Positions 8,475-17,408 of a stretch of 64,000 nt of DNA are shown here, piece by piece; within the stretch, counting starts at the first letter, position 1; every line of letters begins with the position of its first letter. The notes under the pieces were generated by a model. That model was not told the DNA's origin. It was given only the letters and a program-made list of their open reading frames with translations, and did not search any database. The stretch is from Bacteroidia bacterium (GTDB taxonomy: Bacteria > Bacteroidota > Bacteroidia > Chitinophagales > Chitinophagaceae). The stretch is from positions 1 to 64,000 of the forward strand of contig JAUHYD010000009.1 in assembly GCA_030426665.1 (NCBI GenBank), written 5' to 3'. The position numbers and the translations under genes are program-made.

Positions 8475-8999
8475 TTAGTTGTAGTTTACAGTTACCGGAA
8501 CACCAGTTGCGTTGGTATAAGTTCCTGAAGCCTGACCAGCTGATACGTTTAGTGTAGCACCCACGTTCAAAGTTTGCGTACCTGAACCGCTCAATGTACC
8601 TGTAGTAGCCGGAACACTTGTGAAGTTATCAACAGTCATTGTGTGAGATGCACCATCAGTGATAGTAGTAGATGATGGCAAAGTGATTGCGTAAGTATAG
8701 CTCGCCTGTCCTGTTACATCGAAGCTGGCAGCAGAAACAGTTCCTGTAGTTGCTGGTAGGGTTACACCACCTGCGCCGCCTGTGGTACGAGTACCAGCAG
8801 GAGCCAGAACCGCAGTACCAGCTATTGTAGCAGAAACGGCTACATTACCGAAGTTCATATCTACAGTCTTAGCGATAGAGATAGGAGTGATGATGTTGGC
8901 AGAGGCAGAAGCGGTAGCAGTAGCCTGAGCGAAAGAGCTGTTAGAAAGTCCGATAACAGCGATAGAAGCGATTGCGATTGATTTGAAGATGTTTTTCAT
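8475..8999 (-). CDS. Exported DUF4402-type (fimbria-like) protein
   Basis: A 174-residue secreted protein. A strong signal peptide (MKNIFKSIAIASIAVIGLSNSSFAQ, cleavage after SFA) is followed by a mature domain that is almost entirely Ala, Ser, Thr, Gly and Val. It has the pattern TPISIAKTVDMNFGNVAVS ... YTYAITLP ... G-T-Y-T-N-x-T-G-V-PVTVNYN. This N-F-G opening and V-T-V-x-Y-N ending are typical of DUF4402 domains, which resemble pilin/spore-coat U beta-sandwiches. No T9SS tail or lipobox is present, so a periplasmic or surface-assembled role is possible. It has its own terminator; a 50-bp nested palindrome lies 57 bp upstream of the ATG. Confidence 0.75.
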   Translation of the reverse strand: MKNIFKSIAIASIAVIGLSNSSFAQATATASASANIITPISIAKTVDMNFGNVAVSATIAGTAVLAPAGTRTTGGAGGVTLPATTGTVSAASFDVTGQASYTYAITLPSSTTITDGASHTMTVDNFTSVPATTGTLSGSGTQTLNVGATLNVSAGQASGTYTNATGVPVTVNYN

Positions 9000-9056
9000 T
9001 TTTTTAGATTTTAAGTTTGTTTATGATTGTTTGTTTGATACGTATAATACCAACGA

Positions 9057-9106
9057 CGTGCCAATATTGTAACTAATTGAAAATCAATTAATTAAATTTT
9101 GGCACG
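9057..9106. repeat. Nested palindrome with TAATTGA-N3-TCAATTA core
   Basis: Outer arms CGTGCCAA (9057-9064) and TTGGCACG (9099-9106) are concentric with an inner perfect palindrome TAATTGA-AAA-TCAATTA (9074-9090). The same core preceded by TTGTAAC occurs in the repeats at 342-356, 2811-2825 and 3197-3213. It lies upstream of the DUF4402-type gene. Its function is unknown: binding site, hairpin, or mobile repeat. Confidence 0.6.
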
Positions 9107-9502
9107 CTAAAATTTATTCCATATCGCGGATGGTATTTCCAAAAAGCGGAAGAAATTTCGTTTGTTTGCCTCAATCGTTGGAAATAGATGCGCTTAGTTT
9201 TTGTTGATGGTTATAATAGAATAGATTGTCTGTGCTGACGATAGATTCAAATCAACCATTAGAAGACTTTATATGTGCACCGTTCGGTGCATGTCGGTAC
9301 TTTATTGATTAGGTGGTTCGACGTTATGTAAATCCTTGTTATAGAAAAATCACTGAGTTTCCGGGAAGGTTAGTTTCAAAGGGAAAATGATTAATGGGTT
9401 GGTATTATTGCCGTGGACCAACTGCGACTATTGCGAAATCTGTATAGTGTGCATCGTCTGATGCCTGCAAGTACAGTTTCAAATGACATGACTTAACATC
9501 AA
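9107..9502. other. Intergenic stretch without recognised gene
   Basis: No credible open frame is present. It contains a short hairpin, TGCACCG-TT-CGGTGCA at 9276-9291, and otherwise AT-rich sequence between the palindrome and the tRNA terminator. I see nothing else in it. Confidence 0.5.
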
Positions 9503-9536
9503 AAAAGCCCTGACAGTAAAAACTATCAAGGCTTTT
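9503..9536 (-). terminator. Terminator of tRNA-Arg
   Basis: AAAAGCCCTGA (9503-9513) pairs with TCAAGGCTTTT (9526-9536) with one G-U pair. On the minus strand it ends in a T-run and lies 13 bp after the tRNA 3' end. Confidence 0.75.
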
Positions 9537-9549
9537 CATTTTCTAAGTG

Positions 9550-9855
<306 letters not shown>

Positions 9856-9872
9856 TTTTATACTATTTTCTC

Positions 9873-9941
9873 GACCCTCAGCTTAGAAGGCTGATGCTCC
9901 CTGCCTGCCGGCAGGCAGGTATCCAGCTGAGCTACCGGACC
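9873..9941 (-). pseudogene. tRNA-Arg 5' fragment (pseudo-tRNA) with 20-bp insertion
   Basis: Without the 20 bp at 9900-9919, this is identical over 49 nt to tRNA-Arg 9575-9623. It holds the 5' acceptor strand, D-arm, anticodon arm and start of the variable loop. It has no T-arm or 3' acceptor strand, so it cannot make a tRNA. It probably marks the original tRNA position and its upstream promoter region. Confidence 0.85.
9900..9919. repeat. 20-bp perfect palindrome inserted in the pseudo-tRNA
   Basis: CCTGCCTGCCGGCAGGCAGG is fully self-complementary. It interrupts the duplicated tRNA sequence cleanly between GCTC and TATCC, with no visible target duplication. When it lies in genes this palindrome reads PACRQAG, a peptide I recall seeing scattered through Bacteroidota proteins, so it is probably a family of small mobile or REP-like repeats. 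Confidence 0.7.
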
Positions 9942-10042
9942 GAAAACTGTTGCATGACACCAACTAATTCAAGCAGCTATCTATGCTAACGGGGTGCAAA
10001 TTTAATTAAAAATTGGTATAAAGCAGAATAGCAGGCAGAATA

Positions 10043-10930
10043 TTATTCTGTTGGGGCTTCACCATCTTCAAGAATCTTAATATCAATGAGGTCATGCTGA
10101 TAATTCCAGATTTCGTTGTCCCATATCAGTCCGTCGTATACTCCGCTGGGTACATAAGTATATCGTCGGTTGGGGTCATTCGCTATCGATACCAATTTGT
10201 CAAAAACAATCATCTGGCGCTCCTCACTCCAGTTCATAGATACTGATACGCCTTTCTTGTATTCCAGGACAAACCTGTTTACCCGCTTTTGCGGATTATT
10301 CCGTGAGGCTATCCCAAATATAGGTGCGCCAAATGTTACGCCGGTTTTCGTAAAGTACATTGGGTCAATAACCTTTTTGTCACTTACCGGGCCACTAGTG
10401 TTTCTTCCGAAAAGATTGTAGATTTTTTGTCCTTTTACGGTTGTTGACTTTACCCGATATATCAACGCTCCATACCACTTGCCACCCGATAGTACACTGT
10501 CCTCTACACCATTACCGATCTGTTGCGTATAATCATTAAGACCTATCAGCTTGAGTTTTTCCTGAGGCAGCTGCAATGCTGCATAATACCTGTTTGGGAT
10601 GTTACCAGGGATAATCTCCCAATTAAAAATACGAAAGCTGTTATCGTCGGCATATACGATGTTGATCATTTTTCTGAGTGTATCAAATGGGTATCTGTAA
10701 GAGTTTGGAATTTTCAGGGCGTGAACTAACTGTCGCGCGAAACGTTCGCTATATGCAATACGCATATCAGGGATAAATGCACTAAACATTGAGTCTGCAG
10801 AAACTATCAAAGAATCCTCCATTTTCCTAAGATTGACCAATTCTCTCGGACTGATACTTTGTGCCGAGGAATTGAAACCAAAGAATAGACATAGTGCAAT
10901 CAGTGACGTTGTGAGTCGTGTTTGTTTCAT
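10043..10930 (-). CDS. Exported protein of unknown function
   Basis: A 295-residue protein starting with a good signal peptide (MKQTRLTTSLIALCLFFGFNSSAQS). The frame is open much further upstream to 11029, but that extension is not protein-like and would bury the signal peptide. An in-frame ATG at 10942 is an alternative start. The mature part is rich in aromatic residues (NWEIIPGNIPNRYYAAL, GGKWYGALIYRV, YVPSGVYDGLIWDNEIWNY), suggesting a beta-rich periplasmic or outer-membrane-associated domain. There is no lipobox, T9SS tail or family I recognise with confidence. A TAGGTTTG box precedes it. Confidence 0.75.
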   Translation of the reverse strand: MKQTRLTTSLIALCLFFGFNSSAQSISPRELVNLRKMEDSLIVSADSMFSAFIPDMRIAYSERFARQLVHALKIPNSYRYPFDTLRKMINIVYADDNSFRIFNWEIIPGNIPNRYYAALQLPQEKLKLIGLNDYTQQIGNGVEDSVLSGGKWYGALIYRVKSTTVKGQKIYNLFGRNTSGPVSDKKVIDPMYFTKTGVTFGAPIFGIASRNNPQKRVNRFVLEYKKGVSVSMNWSEERQMIVFDKLVSIANDPNRRYTYVPSGVYDGLIWDNEIWNYQHDLIDIKILEDGEAPTE

Positions 10931-10954
10931 TTGGTAACGCATTTTTCGATAACT

Positions 10955-10962
10955 CAAACCTA
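10955..10962 (-). promoter_or_regulatory. -7 promoter box (TAGGTTTG)
   Basis: On the minus strand TAGGTTTG lies 12 nt before the ATG at 10942 and 24 nt before the ATG at 10930 of the exported protein. Confidence 0.5.
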
Positions 10963-11110
10963 AATAATTTTCTGTTAAAGATACATGGAATACCATAAGA
11001 AGCACAATGCACAGGATAAACTTGTGCATTGCTACTAAGCACTTTTATGGTCAATTGTACTTTCCGCATTTAATTGACCCATTCAAAATCAAATGGATGA
11101 TAGCCAGTAA

Positions 11111-11437
11111 CTATGCTCTCCAGCCTGTTCTATCTCCCTCGTCGTTTCCAATTATAAGATTGAGGATCAAAGAGAGTATGAACGCTCCGGCAGTCGCACA
11201 GATTATTGTGTTTATTAGTGCGTTGTCCGTAAAAGACAAATAATCTTTAAATAGAATTTTTCCTAACCATCCACCGATAATTCCGATGATAATAGTAAAG
11301 ATTGTGCCATAGCCTCTTCCGGGGGTGAGCACTTGTGCCAGGAAACCGGCGACCGCTCCGATAAATATAGTTATTAAAAGGCCTTTCCAGTCGTGGAGCT
11401 CATTAGCAAATGAGAAAAGAAGTATCAATTGTTGCAT
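11111..11437 (-). CDS. GlsB/YeaQ/YmgE-family (transglycosylase-associated) membrane protein
   Basis: A 108-residue, very hydrophobic protein with three or four membrane helices and the glycine-rich family pattern. GLLITIFIGAVAGFLAQVLTPGRGYG is followed by IIIGIIGGWLGKILF and INTIICATAGAFILSLIL. Small proteins of this family sit in the inner membrane and are often stress-induced; no biochemical activity is established. The C-terminus is short and charged (GNDEGDRTGWRA). Confidence 0.8.
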   Translation of the reverse strand: MQQLILLFSFANELHDWKGLLITIFIGAVAGFLAQVLTPGRGYGTIFTIIIGIIGGWLGKILFKDYLSFTDNALINTIICATAGAFILSLILNLIIGNDEGDRTGWRA

Positions 11438-11618
11438 AAAAGGAATTTTGATATAAATATAAAAAACTGAGCTAAGTCGTCAAAGCTTCAGCGTTAAATA
11501 CTGTTGGCAATAACTTATTGATAACGGATTAGCTGCCATAATACCCGAAAACCATAATGTGTTTTGACTTTAAGCATCGAAAAACAAAGTATTTGTGTGA
11601 TTTTATAGTTTTATGATT

Positions 11619-11626
11619 TATTTTTG
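11619..11626 (+). promoter_or_regulatory. Candidate promoter of the TlpA-parvulin operon
   Basis: TATTTTTG at 11619-11626 with a TTTG at 11592-11595 upstream (23-nt spacer, slightly long). It lies 63 nt before the ATG at 11690. Confidence 0.45.
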
Positions 11627-11689
11627 ACATCCCGAACCAACACACTTGGGATTTTTTCCGTCTAATGCGGAAACAATCAACAAAACAAT

Positions 11690-13132
11690 ATGAATCGATT
11701 AAGGCTGATTGCGATACTACTTGTATGTATAGCAAAGACAGGAATTGCGAAAGAGGGATATCATATAAACCTGAAAATACCCGCTGTTAAAGACTCCATG
11801 GTTTACCTGGTGCACTACTACGGTAAGCCCCTGCCCACAATATATAAACGTGACTCTGCAAAGTTCAACAGCAAGGGAGTTGCTGTGTTTAATAGTAACG
11901 ATACTGACCTGATTGGCGGTATATATATGATGCTCCTATCGGATCACCAGACTTACTTTGAGTTCTTGCTTGATAAAGGTGACGATTTGACGATTAATGT
12001 TGATCTTGATAAACTTCCTCAGGGGCTGAAGTTCAAGAACTCTCCGGTTAATGAACAGTTTCAGGATTACGTTGGTTTTCTGAAAGGCTATAGTGCCAAA
12101 CAAAAAGCGCTGAAAGAAGAATATGCGGCTGCCAAGACTGCTGCGGACACATTCGCCGTGCGGAAAAAGGCTGCGGGTACGTCAAAGGAACTAACAAACT
12201 ATCGCAGAACACAGGCTGCAAACAATCCGGGCTCATTATTGTCGGTAATTTTTAATGCGTTGGAAGTGCCACAGGTGCCTGAGGGGACGCATTACCTTGC
12301 CGATGGGAAAACAGAAGATACAACATTTGCTTATACCTACTATAAGACTCATTATTGGGATAAGTTTGCGCTGAATGATGACCGGCTAATTCATACGCCG
12401 ATATTCAATGCCAAGTTAGAGGAGTACATGAACAAGTTGGTTTTGCCCTGGCCGGACAGTGTAATAAAGGAAGGGAATATGTTGCTGGAAAAGACACGCG
12501 GAACGAAGGAGATGTTTAAGTACACATTGTGGTGGCTAACAAAAAATGCAGAGAGCAGCAAAATCATGGGTATGGACGAGGTGTTCGTTTATCTGGTCGA
12601 AAACTACTACATGAAAGGGGATGCTTACTGGTTGTCAAGTGACGAGCTGAGCAAGTATATCGACAGGGCGATGAAAATTGCACCGAACGTTATTGGAAAT
12701 CTTGCCCCGGAAATTCGGTTGAAAGAACTTGGTGGAAAGGAAGAGTTGTCGCTGAACAATCTAAAGGCTAAATATACATTGCTTGTTTTTTATGCACCCA
12801 CTTGCGGTCATTGTAAAACGGAGATTCCGGCAATTGATTCTGTTTACAAATCTACTCTAAAGAAAAAAGGGGTTAAAGTGTATGCTGTTAGCACAGAGGC
12901 GGATGAAGCAGCCGCAAAAGACTTTGTGAAAAAATACAAGTTGGGAGACTGGACAACAGTTTGGGATCCTGAACACGTAGGGGATTGGCGGTCAAAGTTT
13001 GATGTGTATAGTACTCCGACGATATATTTATTGGACGAGAAGAAGATTATCAGAGGAAAGCGACTCGATCATAGTAATATTGCAGACCTTTTGAAAATGC
13101 TTGAAGAGAAGAACTCAAAAAGTAAAAAATAA
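11690..13132 (+). CDS. TlpA-like thioredoxin-fold protein with N-terminal DUF4369/DUF5106-type region
   Basis: A 480-residue exported protein with signal peptide MNRLRLIAILLVCIAKTGIAKEG. Residues ~25-120 (HINLKIPAVKDSMVYLVHYYGKPL ... DSAKFNSKGVAVF) resemble the DUF4369 beta-domain usual in Bacteroidota TlpA relatives, followed by a mostly helical DUF5106-like region. The C-terminal thioredoxin domain has FYAPTCGHCKTEIP (CxxC near residue 370) and the cis-proline loop VYSTPTIYLL. It should act as a periplasmic thiol reductase or oxidase. It is 15 nt upstream of a parvulin foldase, implying one operon for envelope protein folding. Confidence 0.87.
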   Translation: MNRLRLIAILLVCIAKTGIAKEGYHINLKIPAVKDSMVYLVHYYGKPLPTIYKRDSAKFNSKGVAVFNSNDTDLIGGIYMMLLSDHQTYFEFLLDKGDDLTINVDLDKLPQGLKFKNSPVNEQFQDYVGFLKGYSAKQKALKEEYAAAKTAADTFAVRKKAAGTSKELTNYRRTQAANNPGSLLSVIFNALEVPQVPEGTHYLADGKTEDTTFAYTYYKTHYWDKFALNDDRLIHTPIFNAKLEEYMNKLVLPWPDSVIKEGNMLLEKTRGTKEMFKYTLWWLTKNAESSKIMGMDEVFVYLVENYYMKGDAYWLSSDELSKYIDRAMKIAPNVIGNLAPEIRLKELGGKEELSLNNLKAKYTLLVFYAPTCGHCKTEIPAIDSVYKSTLKKKGVKVYAVSTEADEAAAKDFVKKYKLGDWTTVWDPEHVGDWRSKFDVYSTPTIYLLDEKKIIRGKRLDHSNIADLLKMLEEKNSKSKK

Positions 13133-13147
13133 AATAAACAGTTAACA

Positions 13148-15103
13148 ATGCGAAAACTAATCTTATCATGTTTTGTTGCCGGAGTCATGTCTACTTCATG
13201 TTTAGCACAGACACTATTTACTTATGGGAATCAATCTGTCTCAAAAGATGAATTCCTAAGGGTATATAAGAAGAATAGTATCAATAAGAAGCCCGATATG
13301 TCGGAAAAGGAGCTAAGAGGTTATCTTGACCTATATACGCTCTTCAGAATGAAAGTTGCAGAGGCAAACAAACAACAATTAGATACGGTCGCTTCTATTG
13401 ACCGGGAGTTGAGCAATTATCGGAAGCAATTAGCTAAGAACTATCTTACAGATGAAAAGATTACAAATCAGCTGATAAGGGAAGCATATGACCGCCTAAA
13501 AGAAAATGTGAAGGTGGCACATATCCTCATCAGTTGTCCTCCGGCTAGTGATACTGTAGCGCCAAGAAAAACAATTGATAGTATTTACAATGTTGTCAAA
13601 AGCGGGAAAGCAACTTTTGAGTCGATGGCAATGGCATTTTCCGCTGATAAAGGTTCCGCCGTCAATGGTGGAGATATAGGCTATATCACATCGTTGGTTT
13701 CAATTTACCCGTTTGAAAATGCTGCCTATAACACCCGTGTGGGAAAGGTATCTGAACCCTTCAAGACTCAGTTTGGGTATCATATACTGAAAGTGTTGGA
13801 CAGAAGGGACGATATGGGAAAAGTGGAAGTAGCACAGATATTGATTCGAATTTCTAAGTCTGAAGGAGAAGCAGGAGAGAAGGTAGCTGAAAAAAGAGCC
13901 GACAGTGTGCTTAAAATGTTGAAGAAAGGCGCTTCCTTTTCGGATATGGTAGCGAAGTATTCTGACGATAAGTTTTCTGTAAAAGACGATGGTGTACTGA
14001 AACCTTTCAGGACAGGTAAGATGGTTCCTGCCTTTGAGGAGGCTGCTTTTGCACTTAAGAAACCGGGAGAGATTTCAAAACCTATTAAAACAGAATATGG
14101 TTTGCATATCATTAAGTTGATTAAGAAATACCCGATTGAGCCGTTTGATTCTTTGTATAGTGAACTGAAGCACAAAGTAGAAAATGACTCCAGAGCACAA
14201 ATCGCTAAGGATATTTTCTATGAAAAAGTAAAAAGTGACAATGGTTTTAAAGAGCATAGGGACAACTATCTGGCCGTTTACAATAAGCTGATTGCTATAC
14301 CTGATACGGGAGTTAACGCCAATTCAATAATGGTAGATGATTTCCGAAACATGAATAATACGCTTTTTGAATTGTCAGGCAAGAAGTACACACAAAGCGA
14401 TTTTGTTGCCTTTTTGTTTTCGCTGACTCGTGGCAAATTGAATGGTCCTAAAAATGCAGTTGTCAGGGATGCATATGACTTATATGTAAATAAAGTAGTA
14501 ACGGACTTTAAGGAGCATAGGCTAGTAGAGGAAAACCCTGAATTCAAAACACTTATGGACGAGTATCGTGATGGTATCATGTTGTTTGAGCTGATGGATA
14601 GAAACGTATGGAGTAAAGCAGCTAAAGACAGCGTCGGTCTGGAAAAATTCTTTAACGCACATAAGGATAAATATATGTGGGAGGCTGGTTTTGACGGTGC
14701 AGTCTATAAGTTTAAGAGTAAGGCTGCGTATGATACGGGTATGATAATGATCAGGCAGGACAAATTCACAGAAGAAGAAATAGCAAAGGCAGTGAATAGT
14801 CAAGGTCGCCAGGGTGCTGTTACTGTGCAACGCGGCAGGTACGAGTTTTCAAAGTTTCATGACGCGACGAAAAAAGAACTATCTGCAGATAAGATTAAAG
14901 TTATTCAGGCGGATGCAGAAAATTATACTGTTATAGTTGCAAAGGAAGTATTTGCCGGACCGGAACATAAAACGCTCGAAGAGGCTAAGGGTTATGTAGT
15001 TGCTGAATATCAGGACTACCTTGAAAAGGAATGGAACAAGAAAATGCGTAGCACTTATCCTGTGAAAGTCAATGAGAAAGTATTTATGAGTATGGTAAAA
15101 TAA
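13148..15103 (+). CDS. Periplasmic peptidyl-prolyl isomerase with two parvulin domains (SurA/PpiC type)
   Basis: A 651-residue exported chaperone with signal peptide MRKLILSCFVAGVMSTSCLAQ. A SurA-like N-terminal helical region (VSKDEFLRVYKKNS) is followed by two PpiC domains. The first starts near residue 118 (VKVAHILISCPP ... GGDIGYITSLVSIYPFENAAY ... FGYHILKVLDRR). The second starts near residue 225 (VEVAQILIRIS ... GVLKPFRTGKMVPAFEEAAF ... YGLHIIKLIKK). A ~300-residue C-terminal extension of unknown fold follows. It probably helps fold outer-membrane proteins, together with the adjacent TlpA-like redox protein. Confidence 0.92.
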   Translation: MRKLILSCFVAGVMSTSCLAQTLFTYGNQSVSKDEFLRVYKKNSINKKPDMSEKELRGYLDLYTLFRMKVAEANKQQLDTVASIDRELSNYRKQLAKNYLTDEKITNQLIREAYDRLKENVKVAHILISCPPASDTVAPRKTIDSIYNVVKSGKATFESMAMAFSADKGSAVNGGDIGYITSLVSIYPFENAAYNTRVGKVSEPFKTQFGYHILKVLDRRDDMGKVEVAQILIRISKSEGEAGEKVAEKRADSVLKMLKKGASFSDMVAKYSDDKFSVKDDGVLKPFRTGKMVPAFEEAAFALKKPGEISKPIKTEYGLHIIKLIKKYPIEPFDSLYSELKHKVENDSRAQIAKDIFYEKVKSDNGFKEHRDNYLAVYNKLIAIPDTGVNANSIMVDDFRNMNNTLFELSGKKYTQSDFVAFLFSLTRGKLNGPKNAVVRDAYDLYVNKVVTDFKEHRLVEENPEFKTLMDEYRDGIMLFELMDRNVWSKAAKDSVGLEKFFNAHKDKYMWEAGFDGAVYKFKSKAAYDTGMIMIRQDKFTEEEIAKAVNSQGRQGAVTVQRGRYEFSKFHDATKKELSADKIKVIQADAENYTVIVAKEVFAGPEHKTLEEAKGYVVAEYQDYLEKEWNKKMRSTYPVKVNEKVFMSMVK

Positions 15104-15130
15104 GAGTACCTATTCCAGATACAAGAAGTT

Positions 15131-15168
15131 ACGCCCCGGCAATTATTGTCGGGGCGTTGATTTTTATA
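15131..15168. terminator. Terminator between the parvulin gene and argS
   Basis: ACGCCCCGGCAAT (15131-15143) pairs with ATTGTCGGGGCGT (15145-15157), followed by TGATTTTTA on the plus strand. The strong GC stem lies 28 nt after the parvulin stop, between convergent genes. Confidence 0.8.
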
Positions 15169-15193
15169 CATTTTTGATAAATAGTGTTATTGA

Positions 15194-16993
15194 CTACATT
15201 TTTTCGGGTAGCGATATGCCGAGTAGTCCCATAGCATGTCTAAGGGTAGATGCGGTCATAATAACTATCATTAGGCGTAAGGTTTTCTTTTCCTCACTTT
15301 CTGCTTTTGATATGCTGTGGACATCATAAAACGTATTGAACAGTTGCGCTAACTGAAATGTATAGTTACAAATAGACGCAGGGTTAAATGAATCGGCAGC
15401 GTCTTTCAGAATATCAGGATACTGTTCCATGTGCAGAATCATATCTTTTTCTGCCTTTTCAAGTGTTACGTTTCCTGATAATTGCGGAAGTTGTGTCGCT
15501 GTGCCGGTAACCGGAATGTTTTCTTTTCGCAAAATTGAGCATATTCTCGCATGGGCATACTGAATAAAAGTTGCCGTATATCCGTGCAAGTCAATTGATT
15601 CTTTAGGGTCAAAAATCATTCTCTTTTTGGGGTCGACACGTAGCAGATAGAATTTAAGAGCCCCCATGCCAATAGTCCTGTAAAGATTATTTAGCTCTTC
15701 AGCTGTAAATCCTTCCGTCTTTCCTGCTTGTTCGGTTTGTTCCCGGGCCATATTTACCATTTCGGCCATCATGTCATCGGCATCAACCACGGTCCCTTCT
15801 CTACTTTTCATCTTGCCGGTAGGCAACTCCACCATGCCGTATGACAGGTGGAAAATACCGTCGGCACAAGGTTCACCCAGTTTTTTCAGAATTAATTTCA
15901 ATACCTGAATATGGTAGTTTTGTTCATCGGCAATAACGTAGACAGACTGGTCCAGCCCATAATCATTATATTTAAGTTGTGCCGTGCCGATGTCTTGAGT
16001 TATATAAACAGAAGTTCCGTCACCTCGAAGCAGTAGTTTTTCGTCTAACCCATCGTCGGTGAGGTCTATCCATACCGAACCGTCTTCTTTTCTAAACAGA
16101 ATTCCTTTGTTCAGGCCATCTTCTACAATTTTCTTTCCAAGCAGATATGTCTCACTTTCGTGATAAACGTGGTCAAATGAAACGCCAAGGTTCTTATAAC
16201 TAACGTCGAAGCCTTCGTAAACCCAGCCATTCATCGTTTCCCAAAGTTTACGTGTGGCTTCGTCACCGGCTTCCCATTTGCGTAGCATGGCTTGTGCGGC
16301 CAACATTATCGGTGCTTCTTTTTCTGCTGTTTTTTCGTCCATACCTGCAGCCGTAAGGCCAGCAATTTCCTTTTTATAGACTTCATTGAACTTCACGTAA
16401 TAATCGCCGACAAAGTGATCTCCTTTTATCCCTGATGAGGCAGGTGTTGCGCCTTCTCCATAGTTTTTCCAGGCAACCATAGATTTGCAGATATGTATAC
16501 CTCTATCGTTTACAAGGTTTGCTTTAATGACTTTCTTGCCGTTTGCGGTTAGTATTTCTGACACTGCCGCGCCGAGGAAAATATTCCTGAGGTGCCCGAA
16601 GTGCAATGGCTTATTGGTGTTTGGTGAGGAGTATTCAACCATTACTTTGTGGTCAACAGGGTGTTGTATCCCAAAAGAGCTGTTCGTGAAATTTTCTGTA
16701 AGAAAGGTATTCAGGTAACTGTCTTTAACTGTAAGATTAAGGAATCCGCTGACGATTTGAAATTCAGAAAATAAATCAGAAGTTGCAAGCAAATGCTCGC
16801 CGACTTGTGTTCCCAATATATCGGGTTTCATTCGCAATAGCTTTACGAATGGGAAAAGTACAATTGTATAATCTCCCGTAAATTCAGGTTTTGTCTGATT
16901 TACAGTTATCGCAGACGCACTTATGTCCGTGTCCGGGAATAAATGTTTAAGAGCATCAAAAGCGGCAATTTTAACCAGCGCAGCAAGCGTCAT
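15194..16993 (-). CDS. argS: Arginyl-tRNA synthetase
   Basis: A 599-residue class I aminoacyl-tRNA synthetase. Features in order: an N-terminal Add1 domain, the HIGH-type motif HFGHLRNIF (SSPNTNKPLHFGHLRN), the catalytic Rossmann domain and a KMSKS-like site GKMKSREGT. The DALR anticodon-binding domain ends in LRHAMGLLGISLPEKM, the usual ArgS C-terminus. The frame is open to a TTG at 17014, but that codon lies inside the -7 box TATTTTTG, so the ATG at 16993 is the start. Cytoplasmic; it charges tRNA-Arg, including the one at 9550. Confidence 0.97.
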   Translation of the reverse strand: MTLAALVKIAAFDALKHLFPDTDISASAITVNQTKPEFTGDYTIVLFPFVKLLRMKPDILGTQVGEHLLATSDLFSEFQIVSGFLNLTVKDSYLNTFLTENFTNSSFGIQHPVDHKVMVEYSSPNTNKPLHFGHLRNIFLGAAVSEILTANGKKVIKANLVNDRGIHICKSMVAWKNYGEGATPASSGIKGDHFVGDYYVKFNEVYKKEIAGLTAAGMDEKTAEKEAPIMLAAQAMLRKWEAGDEATRKLWETMNGWVYEGFDVSYKNLGVSFDHVYHESETYLLGKKIVEDGLNKGILFRKEDGSVWIDLTDDGLDEKLLLRGDGTSVYITQDIGTAQLKYNDYGLDQSVYVIADEQNYHIQVLKLILKKLGEPCADGIFHLSYGMVELPTGKMKSREGTVVDADDMMAEMVNMAREQTEQAGKTEGFTAEELNNLYRTIGMGALKFYLLRVDPKKRMIFDPKESIDLHGYTATFIQYAHARICSILRKENIPVTGTATQLPQLSGNVTLEKAEKDMILHMEQYPDILKDAADSFNPASICNYTFQLAQLFNTFYDVHSISKAESEEKKTLRLMIVIMTASTLRHAMGLLGISLPEKM

Positions 16994-17011
16994 TTTCAAT
17001 GTGTTTTGCTG

Positions 17012-17019
17012 CAAAAATA
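17012..17019 (-). promoter_or_regulatory. -7 promoter box of argS
   Basis: On the minus strand TATTTTTG followed by 18 nt to the argS ATG at 16993. It excludes the upstream TTG at 17014 as a start codon. Confidence 0.6.
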
Positions 17020-17104
17020 GTGTATAATAAAATGAGATTCCAGATGAATTGATAATCGTTTTTAGTTCACTTCATACGGAAACATATGCTGTTTAGTTTT
17101 TCGG

Positions 17105-17164
17105 ACTACTGCATAGTAGTTGGCAATCCGAATTTTTCAATTAAGTAGCAGTACTACTTAATTG
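17105..17164. promoter_or_regulatory. Two neighbouring dyads between argS and the CsgG-like operon
   Basis: ACTACT-N4-AGTAGT at 17105-17120 and CAATTAAGTAG-N5-CTACTTAATTG at 17138-17164 (perfect 11-bp arms). Both contain the CTACT/AGTAG element. Both flanking genes read away from this spacer, so a terminator is not expected and an operator is the simpler reading. The rest of 17020-17408 shows no gene and no strong -7 box. Confidence 0.45.
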
Positions 17165-17408
17165 TTTGTATTGATAGTTATGCTATTTCTGTTTGTTGAT
17201 GGATAATTGCAAGATATTCCAGTGATAAATATACCCTGATCTTGTTGTAGCATAAACTGCTAAGTGAAATTGCAAAAGTGTATAATATTGATAGAAAGTG
17301 AGTGAAGTATGGCTCTTTTGGCAATGTGATTACCTTTGGATTATTTCTGTTTTGAGATTCTTAAAAAATTTCAGAAAATGTATTTTTACTATCTAAAAAC
17401 CTTTATTA

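Noticed and set aside
9873-9941. Second functional tRNA-Arg gene
   Set aside because: It lacks the T-arm and 3' acceptor strand and has a 20-bp insertion in the D-arm region, so it cannot fold as a tRNA.
16994-17014. N-terminal extension of ArgS starting at TTG 17014
   Set aside because: The TTG is part of the -7 box TATTTTTG, so it would lie upstream of the transcript start.
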